Of a stretch of DNA of 64,000 nt, positions 33,263-45,348 are shown one piece after another. The notes below the pieces were generated by a model, which saw nothing but the letters and a program-made list of their open reading frames with translations, did not search any database and was not told the origin of the DNA. Source of the stretch: Iris pallida (taxonomy: Eukaryota > Streptophyta > Magnoliopsida > Asparagales > Iridaceae). Both the position numbers and the translations under genes were made by a program. The stretch is taken from assembly GCA_029216955.1 (NCBI GenBank), contig JANAVB010012195.1, forward strand, positions 3,078,957 to 3,142,956, given 5' to 3'. The first letter of the stretch is position 1. Every line of letters starts with the position of its first letter.

Positions 33263-35708
33263 TAATAATTATGTAATTTTCTGAGCCAGATAAAGGGGTA
33301 TGCTGGTTAGGTTCACCAAAACCACTCTTGGTTTATATTTTATTGATTTTACGTTCACAATTAATATGAAGGGTATTATTTATGCAGTTAATAAATCCGT
33401 TATTAATTAATTTAGATAAGTGTATCTATATAAATATAAATATAGCATTGAGATGCTAATTAGATATTATAGAGAATAATATATGTTTGTGCATATGCAT
33501 AGATATATATAGATATATATTATATACAAAAAGATATAAATGAAAAGAAGTATTAAAAACAAAGAAAAGGAAAAAGAGAAACAAATAAGAATAAAAACCC
33601 CATGCACACTCGGGCCCAGGCCCAAGCCACTCCAACCCCGGCCCAACTGAATCCCACAGACCCGAGAGTATTGAGTATTCCTTTTCACAGCAGACCCAAG
33701 TCTGCTGGTTCCCACCCGAACTAAACTTGCGTTTATGTATATATATACATATGTATAGGCAAGAGAGAAGAGAGATTGCTCGACAACCTTATACTCTAAA
33801 CCCTAACTCCTCGACACAACCTCCGCTACCACCCTGCGCGCGCGCGCGCCCCGCCGCGGTCTGGTCGGCCCTCGGCCGTCGGCCGGCAACGGAGTCGCCG
33901 TAGAGCTTCGCGCGCGCGCCACGTGAACCGGGAGACAGCAGCAGACACGTGCAGGGAGGCCTACTTCGTGAGGCAACCACGACCTCCATGCTCGTCCTCT
34001 TGACGAACCGATTCCTCAGGTACGAAGCTAACCTATAGGCCTTCGATCCCCTTCAGGTAGTTCTTTTTAATTTGTTTTGTACGCGACAGAAAACGAGCCC
34101 CAAAATCGAGAAAAACCTCAATTTCCTGAGTATAAAAACTGCCCCAACGCCCAATATTCGCGGTCGAATTGCGACCAGAACATCGCAAATTTTGGAAAAC
34201 TGCCTGAACAGATTTCTAGACAACCTAACCAAGAAGAAAATCCTATTTTTAGATTTAATTTTTGTGATTTATTTTCTGTTTAAAATTAGGATGAAGTTGA
34301 CGAAAAATCTGTTTTCAAAAACTAGAAAAACCCTCCACACGACGTGCGTCCCGCCATTCCGGGCGACGTGGTCGCGTACCATAAGCATCAAAAGCTGCAT
34401 AACGATTTCGTGGTCGTATGGGCTTTGACGGAATTCAAATTGGCCGCGTGTGCGCGACGAATTTGATGCGTATCCTTCGAAATTCACCGTATCGTGCACT
34501 TTACAAATTCTTCAATTACTTTGTGCATGCTCATCAGATCGAGACGAAACTTGTGCCATCAAGACCATATCATTTTTTTGGTCCTACATGCCAAGTTTGG
34601 TCCGATTCTGAGACAGTTAATAAAATTATCGTTTTGCAGGCCCCACGGTCCCACTCAACGGGCGATTTTGCGCACGGGCCGCCGGAATCCAACTTTGGAC
34701 ATACGGTTGGGTTCGTATCAGAAAACCGGATCCGTAAACATGTAGTTTGATGACTTTAGAGACCGTTGACTCTGGCACACTTTTTGGTGCAAAGCGGGTC
34801 CAATGGCGGACATCGTTTTTGCCCGAAATTACCGTTTTGCCCCTGTATCCAGAATTGGACTTAAGGACAGGCAATCCTAGCTAATTTGACTATTCTGAGA
34901 ATGTTGGTAATGTTTATTTCAGCATCCGGATACTTCTACATGTGTTGACTGATTGTGGCTCAATGTGTGGTATAGTATTGGTTTCTCCAGCTAAGGACCT
35001 CAGGCAAGTGCACTTTCTGATTGCTTTTCGATTCATAGTAGTTTTTTATTTCATGTCTATATATATATCTTGCTGCTTGTTGACACGCTCGTCACACGGA
35101 GTAATCGGGAGGGGAAATATCTTAGTAGACATGTGGACTACCCAGAACTATCCCATGATGTCTATTCGTGAACAATAGCATCTGCACACGACACGTGTAG
35201 ATGCCGGATTTACCCCCTAGCCGTTCACTTGTCAAAACAGATATTTTACACCACCTTGATAGATGTCTTTTATTAGTTTTTCTTTGTTTACTTCTCTATC
35301 GTGCTATGTCATCAGTTTTCTTACTAGCTTTCATATTCCATATGCTATTTTCATGTCTTGTTAATTCTATTATGTTTTGCATTGCCGTTGGTTTGTGTAC
35401 TTGTTCCATTCCTGACTGGAAACTAATATTTTTCAGGTTTAGTCGCGATCACTTTTAACACTGGGAAGGCTTGGGTATGCTGATGACAACCTAGAGATAG
35501 ATAGCAGTGGTTTCATTTTTCATTAATTGCGAGAACCTGTATTTCTTTTAATTTAAATATTGTAATAAATATAGAAATGTGAATGAGCAGTAATTGTTTT
35601 TATTTAGCATCTATTTCTTGTGGGCTTGACAGCGTTCTACCGTCGACTCTGCGGCGTAGGCTGGCTTGGACACGTCTCGTATCTGAAAAGCGGGTGCGGG
35701 TCATGACA

Positions 35709-36123
35709 GAGACTATTTGAAATTTTATAACAAGATAGAGGAAGTTAGAATACAATTATAATCATATTAGTTTTTGGTAAAGGCACGAAAGAAATTAATG
35801 GAAAGAACGATTTATGATAAGAGAGATTACACAAATATTGATGATATTAAAGGATTAAGGAGTTTATTACCGACTTATGAGGTTGGCCCATTTAAAGTTG
35901 GTATTAGGGTAATCGAGCTTAGTCATTGATTGGTTGTCATGTACATGATCGTATCGAATTTTCTGTTCTAGTCACTCAAATGACATATTGCCATTGAATT
36001 GTTGCTCGCCTCATCGTCGAATATTTTGTTTGTATTCTCGTCCCAAGAAGATCTCGTAAATCTATTTTGTTTGCATTCTCGTCACTCAAATGACATATTG
36101 CCATTAAATTGTCGCTCGCCTCT
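35709..36123 (+). other. LARD-1 stub, deletion junction and 110-bp duplication
   Basis: After the gagac duplication, AT-rich LARD-1-like internal DNA continues for a few hundred bases. Neither the LARD-1 3' LTR nor the missing half of the gypsy-A integrase core is present. The segment GTCACTCAAATGACATATTG occurs at 35971 and again at 36081, a 110-bp offset tandem duplication with slight divergence. The deletion junction lies somewhere here. Confidence 0.55.
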
Positions 36124-36415
36124 CGTCCCAACGGTTGCTTATCGGATCGCACTACCTCCTGCCTTGGCTAATGTGCACGATGTTTTCCACTTCTCACAAC
36201 TTCGAAAATACGTGCACGATCCAAGTCACGTGGTTAGCTTCGATCAGTTGGAGCTACGTACAGACTTGTCTTACTCGGAGGAGCCTATTCAAATTTTGGA
36301 CCGTAAGAAGAAGGTATTACGAAATCGGTCGATGTCCTTAGTCCACGTGCTTTGGTGGAACCATTCAGTTGAAGAGTCGACGTGGGAAATGGAGGCGGAG
36401 ATGAAGGAGAAGTAA
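36124..36415 (+). pseudogene. gypsy-A integrase C-terminus with chromodomain
   Basis: The open frame ending TAA at 36413-36415 contains the GPF/Y-linked C-terminal words (ANVHDVFHFSQLRKYVHDPS) followed by a chromodomain-like segment with VLWWNHSVEESTWEMEAEM. In chromoviruses this domain directs integration toward modified chromatin. The upstream integrase core is missing, so this is a detached 3' end of the polyprotein, about 18 kb from its N-terminal part. Confidence 0.82.
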
Positions 36416-36493
36416 CCTGCATTGTTTGTCTAATTTAAGGTCAGACCCTTGTTCTTAAGTTTCGAGACGAAACTTTTTCTTAGTGGTATATTA
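36416..36493 (+). other. gypsy-A 3' untranslated stretch and PPT context
   Basis: The typical Tekay/Del tail is visible (AAGTTTCGAGACGAAACTT) just before the LTR start at 36494. The purine tract itself is degraded (TTAGTGGTATATTA). Confidence 0.6.
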
Positions 36494-36907
36494 TGTAGCG
36501 TCACGCTTTCGATAGGTGACGGACTTCATAATATGCTTGTGCCGAGTCAGATCGGTCAGAAACTTAGATGGCCATCTGACTCGATCGCTGAGCTTGGTAA
36601 ACGATAACACCTTGCGGTATCGATCAAATCGATTTGGACGGATGTTACAAGAATCGATCCAACTAATGGAACGACTTCTGTTGGAATAAGTCCTAGATGC
36701 AGTGGGACTGTGTCTCGACAAGTGAGCTCTATATTAGAGTCTCTTCGACGGGACCGGACCGTTGTATGGTTTTCTTGAAGCTTTTGCCGCTGGATTTTGA
36801 TAAAGTACTTTCGTGTCGTTTTCTGAATACAATTTACGAATTTTGAAGCGAGCGAATAAAGAAGGAATCCTAACTAAGTGTTGGTGCCATTGCAGGAGCT
36901 CATGTAA
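36494..36907 (+). repeat. gypsy-A 3' LTR, 5' part
   Basis: Starts TGTAGCGTCACGC directly after the PPT region. It continues to about 36907, where different sequence begins with TGTCATACCC. Confidence 0.65.
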
Positions 36908-38682
36908 TGTCATACCCTAGTACCGGAATACTGAGACGGACTAGGCCAGCTACTCCATATGAGGTATATGAACGTCATATGGCGATCATGGCTGTCAAGA
37001 GACTAGGGAGTGCTTGCTACAATCAAGTATCCTATGGTCTCACAGAGCATTTATGTCTCAATCAATCAAAACAAGAAGCAGTAAATAATGATCATATAAG
37101 ATAAAGCAGTAAGGCATCCCTGACGCTTCATCAAAATGATTCATGAGCCTAACTATACAAAATGATAAGCTAGTACCGAGAGTCAATAGTACATAACCGT
37201 AGTCAGATGCAGTCTGATTTAATTACAATTATGTAAGGAAATGAATGTCCAGAACTGTCGGCTAAACAGGTGCCGGTGGCTAAACGCCAAGTGCAAAATA
37301 GAAGATATCAGAGCGGTGAAGAAGAAACCCACTCATGGTCCATGGCGGCCATACTCGTGGTGTGCACCATTATTCGGATAGAAGGCTGGATCCTCTGGCG
37401 TTGCTACGAGATCTGGCCAAACAAAAGCAGCGAGATCAGGCCCCGAATAGCAAGTACCACAAGGGAGCAGAAAAGAGTGAGATAAAACCCAAGCATAATA
37501 ATAAGACCTGATTCACGAGTTATAGGCTTATACCATATCATCGAGACAATACGACACCCTTACAACCAAACAAGGACAAACGGTGCCAATATCATGCCGA
37601 GATAAGATATATCCTATAACCATGGGCAGGTGAAGGACTTCTGATCGCGACTTCGGTCCATAGCCTATCGTAGCACAATAGCCTAACCCAACAACCAAAC
37701 AAGGACATGGGTTGGACCACGCACCACGATAGTCCATGTTCCTCAGTTGCTAATAGAAGAAAACATATCACAAACAAGTCGGCTTACAAGCGGCCAATTA
37801 ATCCTACGGCTTTCTATAATTTGCCTGGGTTATCCCAGTAATGCATATAGGAATCCTCATATCGTGTCAACCCAGCAGGGTTAGCCAACCATTATATATA
37901 CATATATACGTAGCACTTTGATTATGCACCGGTCCTCCGTAAGGCAACCGCGCTAAAACATATAACACATAGCACATAGGAGTCGGATATAGTCATCCAC
38001 TATAGGCGGATGAAACTGTATCCGTGGCGGCCAACCCGACACGTCAGGACTGGACCTGGGGTGGCTTGTATGGCACGATCTCGAGATTATGTTCCCTTCC
38101 AATGCTTCTACCGATTTAAGTTGCTTAGGTTAACCCTATCTTGATATTAGAATTACATGTCGTGGTCACATAGTTATCCTCTTATATGTCGTACCATAGT
38201 ATGTGTACCCTAAGTATGAATCCACATCGACTCAAAGAGTCCCAAATCTAGATCCATGCTTAGTGTAATGCTTCAAACAACAATCAACATACCACGACAC
38301 TATTACTGACCAATTACCATGACTGTGCTGGAAGGTACATATGTATTGACATATAACATGAATGATCACTTAGCACGTAGAGTCACACCTCAGTGCACTC
38401 ATTAAATAGCACCGCAGTGCATACTAATATTGTATCTCAATACACACTTAGAAAAGGTACCAGCACGTATACAGGTAATCAGGTCAGGAACACGGTCAAG
38501 TCAGAAAGTCACACGGATCCCTCGTGACATAAAAGTCACATATGAATTCTGGTTAAAATGAGACATGAAGATCCTTGAAGCCAAGACAAAGATCTACAAC
38601 TTTCATGTTGGGAGTTGGAAGAAATTCTGGCCACAAATCAGCCAAATAGGACATAAAACAACCAAAAATAGCCAAAAATAAC

Positions 38683-38965
38683 CACTACCAAAATAAGTCA
38701 TATCAGCGACGAGTTTAGCGATGCTTAATGAAAACGTCGCTATTATTTGACAATTTAGCGACGTATAATTTTTACGTCGCTGGACGTCACTACTACCGAC
38801 GTTCAGCGACGTATTGCGACTAATTTTTTTATAACAAAATTTTATGTCGTCCAAAAGTCGGTAAACGTCACTATTGTTTTACTATTAGCGACGTTTTTGC
38901 GACACTAGAATACGATGTCGCTATATTTTAGAATAAAGCGACGTTCAGCGACGTCTTTCACTGAC
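38683..38965 (+). repeat. CACTA left terminal and subterminal repeats
   Basis: After the 17-bp TIR, the words TTAGCGACG, GCGACGT and ACGTCGCT recur in both orientations to about 38965. In CACTA elements such subterminal motifs are binding sites for TnpA. Confidence 0.82.
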
Positions 38966-41086
38966 GTCGGTAAATCTTTTCCTTTAACCCGATCGGGTTT
39001 TCCTTTCCCCCCATTCTCACACGAAAATTTCCTAAAATTTTTTTTTCCCCCCATTCTCTGCCGTCGCCCAGCCTCCTCCTCCACCGCCTCTTCGAGCTCC
39101 TCCTCCTCCTCCACCGCTCATTCTCCTCCACCGACCTCCTCCTCCTACTCCTCCTCTGCCGACCGGCCTCCTCCTCATTCTCCTCGTTGCTGCGTGCTCC
39201 TCCTCCTCTCCGAGCTCCTCCACCGACCCCTCCTCCTCCTCCACCGTGAGCTCCTCCTCCTCCTCCTCCTCCTACTCGGCCATCCCAAGATCCCCTCCTC
39301 CTCCAACCACCTACACGCGCCGCGGAGCTCCTCCACCGCGAGCTCCTTCTCCTCCTCCTCTTGGCTACCCCCTTCCTCTATCAGCCCCAAAGCTCAGGTA
39401 AACCCTAACCCGATATCTCTAGTAGCCATTTGACATGGACACGACACAGACATGAATACGACACGAACATATAATATATGTGCTAATTCTCTTTGAGCAG
39501 TTATGTCATTTTGTAACATATATAATATAGGCTAGTTAGGGACTGGTTTAGGGGTGCTATGGGGTGGTTTGTGACAGAAAATAGCTGAGTTATAGGGACT
39601 GAAATGGGACAGGTTTAAGGGGCCTATTAAGGACTGTTATGGGACAGTCTATGGGCCGTCATGGAGGCTGAATATAGGACAGGTTTGGGGGTTATATGGA
39701 CTGCTATGGGGTAGCTAAGGACAGGTATTATGGACTAGTTTTGGAGTGCTTATAGGCTGCTAAATGGGGGACTAGTTGGCTGTCAACCTTGGACTGGAAT
39801 GGGGGTGTTAAATGGGTTGATATGGTTGATCCCCTGCCCCCCCTCACTGCTATTAAATAGCAGTAAGTTACTGCTACTGCTGCTACTAAATAACAGTCCC
39901 CTTTGGGGACTGTTGAGTCTCCAGAGATCAGTCCACTGGGTGGGGACTGATATACTCCAATGCTGCTGTTCACAACAGTGAAGTCCCCCCTTTCACTCCA
40001 TCAGTCACTCCCTCTAATCCCTCACTCTCTCAAACTCTATATATACACACACTACACAAAACTAAAACCCCACACTCTCAATCCTTCCTCTATAACAAAT
40101 ACACAGACACTCACAATATCAACCAATTCCAACTCTAATTTACCACCCCATTGGCCGAACTCTCACCCAACATGAACACAAATGTAAACACACATAATAT
40201 CACATATATATACATATATATAAGCCACAAATATATATACATATATATAGAGAGAGAGAATAACATATATATAACCATTGATATATATATACATATATAC
40301 ATATAGTTAAATAATATGATACAATATGATACATAGAAAAACACATCTCTAAACCAATAGAAATCTGTGATTTAATATCTAAATAACATTTAAACAATAT
40401 ATATTAAATCTATTGGGATGGATGTAATCACTTTCTTCCCTAACTTTCCTTTCATTGGGAATCATTTTCCTTTCCTCCTCAATTTCTTTGGCATCCCAAT
40501 ATAGGAAAGTAATCACTTTCCTTTCCCAATATACATGATTAGAAATGATATCCCAAATTGAGGATACCTGAATATTTTAGTTAACCATAGTGAATATATA
40601 TATGAAATTCTTAAGAAAGAACATACATACTAAGACTGAGATGAATTGAACTAGAAAGAAAACAAATTGTTTTTTTTAGAGAAAACTAAACTGAGAAAAA
40701 CATATATTTAAGTACTGTTCCCAACTTGAGATTTTGGAAACACTTGAAAAGGATTTCCTTTTTGAAAGTCTCATATGTAGTTATGTTTCTCTAAGAGAAG
40801 AGCCTTGTCCAACTTTGTACTAATTCTTTCTAAATCGAGTTAGTTATCCTTCTTCCTTCATGATTAAAGTTCGGTCATCATAGTCATGATTATGGATATC
40901 CGATATCTTAACCAAAGTGAAATATATTTGAAATGTTAATAACATACATCTTATGAATTAAGCAAGGAAGTAAACAAACACAAATGATCCGAGAAATTGT
41001 ATACGAGCACATTGGACTTGGACACGAGCACATTGGACTTGGACACGATACATTAGACTTGGACTATTAATCTAACATATACTTCA
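38966..41086 (+). other. CACTA 5' leader exon and long intron-like region
   Basis: 39050-39394 is a TCC/CTC-rich transcribed-leader-like stretch that ends at a plausible splice donor (AAGCTCAG followed by GTAAACCC). 39530-39800 has degenerate GGACTG and ATGGG repeats. 40020-40340 has TATA and CA microsatellites. The next convincing acceptor is at 41525, before the transposase. No protein was recognised. The Ser- and Leu-rich frames over the TCC repeat are artefacts. Confidence 0.5.
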
Positions 41087-41465
41087 TAGGAATGGTCAAT
41101 ATTACCGATTTCGATATCGATACTCATAGGAATGGTATGTTACCGATTTCGATATCGATGCTCATAGGAATGGTCTGATACCGATTTCGATATCGATACT
41201 CATAGGAATGGTCGATATGACCGATTTCAACATCGATACTCATAGGAATGGTGTGATGCTGATTTCGATATCGATACTCATAGAAATGGTCTGATACCGA
41301 TTTCAATATCGATACTCATAGGAATGGTGTGATACCAATTTCGATATCGATACTAATAGGAATATCCTCAAATGGTCCCCTGCAGTAGGCAGTAAGGGCA
41401 TTTCAAGCATATATTTCCTTACCTTATTGGTGTGATACCGATTTCGTTATCGATACTAATAGGAA
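41087..41465. repeat. 38-40-bp minisatellite with CGATATCGAT core
   Basis: About seven head-to-tail units of 38-40 bp carry GATTTCGATATCGATACTC and CATAGGAATGGT, plus a further separated unit near 41430-41465. Each unit contains a palindrome around CGATATCG. It lies just upstream of the TnpD-like coding region. Confidence 0.85.
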
Positions 41466-41538
41466 TATCCTCAAATGCTATTACTTTCATAAGTGTTTCA
41501 ACGATGTGCTTGTATCTATCTTACAGAATTATCCTCAA

Positions 41539-44500
41539 ATGGATATGAAGCTGAATTACTATCTGCAAAATCATTCGTGGATGTACAACCGTCATCCTGA
41601 TGACATATACGGTGTGCGGGATGAATTTATAGAGGGTGTACACCAGTTCCTGCAGTTTGCCAAGGCGTTCCCTCAGGACATGGACGGTACCAAAATTAAG
41701 TGTCCGTGTGTGAGATATCGCAACTTGAAATATCATCCAGAAGTGGATGTCATGTATCATTTATACTCGAAGGGTTTCACGCCAAATTACTATCAGTGGA
41801 GCGAGCACGGAGAACTTGTGTCTTTAGCATCGGAGTACGAGCCTTATGTGGATGTCCACAACAACGCTCCTTACGACGATGGGTTGGTAAACATAGTTTT
41901 TGACGCGGCCGGGCCTAGTTTCGATCCGGATGATCATGATGCACCTGAGGAGGCACCGAACCCCGATGCTGCACAGTTTATGGAGTTGCTGGAGAATGCA
42001 AGGACTCCATTATATCCTGGTTGTGAGGATCATTCACCTTTGGAGGTAGTTACAAGATTGTTGAGCATCAAGTCCAATTTTAACATGTCACAAGATTGCT
42101 ACAACCGTCTTATGGAGTTGCTTATAGAAATATTGCCTGAGGGTGCGAAGTTGCCTAAAGACTTCTACCAGTCTAAGAGGATGGTTAGATCGCTTGGATG
42201 GGATACGAAAAATCGATGCCTGTCGCAACGGGTACATGTTGTACTACAAAGACGACAAGGATGAAGACGCCTGTAGATTTTGTGGTGTTGATCGCTACAA
42301 GGCATATGGTAGAGGAAAGTCTGTCGGTGCCAAGAAGCCTACCTCTTCGATACACTACTTGCCGTTGATGTCGCAGTTGCAGCGGTTGTTTATGGTGAAA
42401 AAAAACTACAGAAAATATGAGTTGGCATAAGCGGGAACATACCGAAGGAGTATTGGATCACCCATCTGATGGAGAAGCACGAAAGCACTTTGATCGAGAG
42501 TATCCAGATTTTGCTTCCGCGTAATGTCAGATTGGGTCTCTGCTTCGACGGTTTTATCCCATTCGGACTTTCGGGATCCTAGTATTCGTGTTGGCCTGTG
42601 ATCGTCACCCCGTACAATCTACCGCCTTGGATGTGCATGAAGACTCCGTATATGTTCCTCACCGTTATTATCCCAGGTCCGAATAATCCGAAAAGAAACA
42701 TCGATGTGTATTTACAGCCATTGATTGATGAGTTGAATCATCTGTGGGAAGTAGGTTCCAACACGTACGATGTATCTAGAAAACAAAATTTTTAGATGCG
42801 GGCAGCACTTATGTGGACCATCAATGACTTTTTCGACCTATGGAATGTTATCTGGATGGAGCACGCATGGTCGTATTTTATGTCCGTATTGCATGGACAG
42901 CACTAAGGCTTTCCGTTTGAAATACGGAGGCAAACCGTGCTTCTTCGATTATCATCGATAATTCCTGCCGAAGGATCATCCGTACTGGAGGAACAAGAAT
43001 GCTTTTCGTGCTGGCGTTGTGGAGAAGGCTAATCCCCTGCCAAGGTGGCCCGGATACACGATATGGGAAGAGATAAAAGATTTACCAAGAGCTATTGAGC
43101 AGCCTGCTACGGGCTACAAGTGTGACAGATTTGGTCGCACTCATAACTGGACGAAGAGGAATATATTCTGGGATCTTCCATATTGGAGCACCAATCTGAT
43201 TAGACATAACCTTGATGTCATGCATATCGAGAAGAATGTGTTTGACAACATAATTAATACTGTAATGGACGTAAAGGGGAAGATGAAAGATAATCCAAAG
43301 GCTAGATTGGACTTGGAAGAAATATGTAGACGTCCTGCATTGCATTTGATAGAGGACGGGAATGGAAAGTTGAAGCAGCCTAAGGCAATTTTTTCACTGG
43401 AGAAGGAGGATAAAGTGAGGCTTTGTAGGTGGATTCAAGGTCTGAAATTTCCAGATGGGTATATTTCGAACTTGAGAAGATGAGTCGACCTCAAGAAGAA
43501 CAAACTGACAGGTATGAAGAGCCATGATTGTCACGTATTCATGGAGCAGTTAATTCCGATTGTATTTCGAGAATTCTTATCGCAGGCAGTTTGGGATCCA
43601 TTGGCGGAGCTTAGCATATTCTTTAGGGACCTTTGTTCTAAGAAATTGCTCGTTGATCGTCTAGAAAAGCAAGAGAAGGACATTGCCGTAATACTGTGCA
43701 AGCTAGAGAGGGTGTTCCCTCCTGGATTCTTCGACTCTATGGAGCATTTGTCGATTCATCTTTCCTACGAGGCACATATTGGTGGACCCGTCGAATATCG
43801 ATGGATGTACCCGTTCGAGCAACATTTGAATCACCTAAAAAGAAAGGTGAAAAATAAGGCTCGGGTCGAGGGTTCTATTTGTGAAACCTATATTCTCGAG
43901 GAGATTACAAATTTTTGCTCCTCCTATTTCAAACCTCACGTTGCTACGAATAGAACGAGGGCTCCGAGAAACGACGACGGATATCAAGAATTTAATGATA
44001 GAATACTGAAAGTATTCATTGCGTCCGGAAAGCCTTCGGGGAAAATGAAGAAGAGATATTTGAATGACGAAGAGCTAAGGGCTGCTCAGTTATATGTATT
44101 ACTCAATTGCGATGAGGATGAAGTAGAGAAGCTAGAGGGGTAAGTAACTCAGGATGATGAGTTTACGTCATCTCAATATAATAGTATAAGCTAATATTAT
44201 TATACTAATCGGCGGTTGCTTCGTTGTTTTCCAGCACATATAATGATGAGTTGAGGCTGGTTAGACCCTACCTAACAGACGAAGCATTAGAACAAGAAAT
44301 GAGACGTCATTTTCCTTCTTGGTTGAGCGAATATGTAAGTAGCTCGGTAATTACTGGCCTCTTCTAATGCAACTGCGTAATAAATAATTTATTATTTCTT
44401 CTTTGATATTCAGGTCGATCGTCTAATTTCACCCGAAATTGAATTAATTAGAACTCTTGCCAAAGGACCAATTACTTTTGTTAAAATATGGCCAAGTTAC

Positions 44501-45142
44501 TGTGTCAATGGCTTTCGGTTCAAGTCGACAAATGCTCCGATCAGAGACAGCTTCTTGGATCTTGATTCCACAAAAAATAGTTGTTTGTGTATCAAGTCTT
44601 CGAACTACAAAGACGTCGATCCAGGAAATAATTTCTTTGGCATCTTGCGAGAGATTGTGGAGTTGTCATATAATAATGGCAGAGAACCTGCAAAGATCGT
44701 GTTGTTCAAGTGTGAATGGTTCGATCCGACTGAAAATCAAGGTTAAAAAATTGACAAGCATGGTCTTGTGGATATAAACTACAAGCGTAGATATCAAGAC
44801 TACGAACCGTTTATCCTAGCAACTCAGGCTCAGCTCGTGTACTTCACAGCTTGTCCGAGACGGGGAGCAACGAAGTCTGACTGGTGGACAGTATGCAAGA
44901 CTAAAGCTAGAGATACTTTTGATGTTGACGAAAAAGCTTACCAGGAGGACGAGCTACCTCTTGTAACCAATATTGTCGATGTGGGCTCCACGGAAGTTAC
45001 GCATTACACGACACACAATGTAGAAGATGTAGAATTATCCGAAGACGAAGCCGACGAAGGCGAAGATAAAAGTGAAGATGAGGAGGAAGAGGAAGATGAG
45101 GTCGAGGAAGACGAACAAGATGATTATTCTGAAGATGATTGA
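41539..45142 (+). pseudogene. CACTA TnpD-like transposase (multiple breaks)
   Basis: The catalytic transposase gene starts at ATG 41539, behind an acceptor at 41525. The N-terminal transposase-associated domain is visible (IKCPCVRYRNLKYHPEVDVM). A frameshift occurs near 42210, with damage at 42420-42600. The Transposase_21 core has PYNLPPWMCMKTPYMFLTVI, STHGRILCPYCMDSTKAF and RHNLDVMHIEKNVFDNIINT. Stops include TAA near 42959 and TGA near 43482. A DUF4218-like part (LSIHLSYEAHIGGPVEYRWM) runs to the donor at 44140. A 100-bp exon (44235-44334) and a last exon from 44414 (DUF4216-like, NSCLCIKSSNYKDVDPGNNF) end in an acidic tail at 45142, with one TAA near 44744. It would cut and join the element ends. 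It is inactive here. Confidence 0.85.
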
Positions 45143-45348
45143 GAGAGATATACTTATCTGAACTTAGATGTTTCTTCTAGAATATATTATCTGGACTTAG
45201 ATGTTTATTGTAGAATGTATCATCATATGTTGTCTTGGATATTATCTTGTCTTTGTTGTACTTTCATATTTCTAGTCTCTATTATTTGTTGTACTTTCAT
45301 ATTTCTAGTCTCTATTATTTGTTGTATTATCATATGCTGTTATCAGGT

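Larger units (their letters stand above)
24659..35708 (+). mobile_element. LARD-2: complete long-LTR element without genes, TSD gagac
   Basis: Two LTRs start TGTAGCTCCCC at 24659 and 30927 and end at 27631 (CGTGACA) and 35708 (CATGACA). Exact 5-bp target duplications gagac lie at 24654-24658 and 35709-35713. The internal 3.3 kb starts with the AGTTTTTGTGG..CATGCAGG leader. It ends with TTTCGAGGACGAAATT and AAGGTGGG just before the 3' LTR, the typical Tekay/Del PPT context. There is no gag-pol. Total length is 11,050 bp including a 1.8-kb Helitron pair in the 3' LTR. Confidence 0.88.
30927..35708 (+). repeat. 3' LTR of LARD-2, interrupted by two Helitrons
   Basis: The sequence up to about 31445 and from 33263 onward aligns with the 5' LTR from end to end. 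The extra length, about 1.8 kb, is accounted for by the Helitron pair. The end CATGACA at 35708 is followed by the gagac target duplication. Confidence 0.9.

Noticed and set aside
31432..33265. Two tandem host PPR genes
   Set aside because: Both lie within Helitron ends, lack most PPR repeats and the C-terminal domains, and are inside an LTR.
38915..39433. 172-codon Ser/Leu-rich protein in the CACTA left part
   Set aside because: It translates a TCC/CTC simple repeat in the leader. No start context or domain supports it.
40410..40575. Possible MITE with TTGGGAT / ATCCCAA ends
   Set aside because: The short inverted words are not at matched ends and no target duplication was found.
41087..41465. 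CRISPR-like array of 38-40-bp units
   Set aside because: Contiguous tandem units without spacers; a minisatellite.
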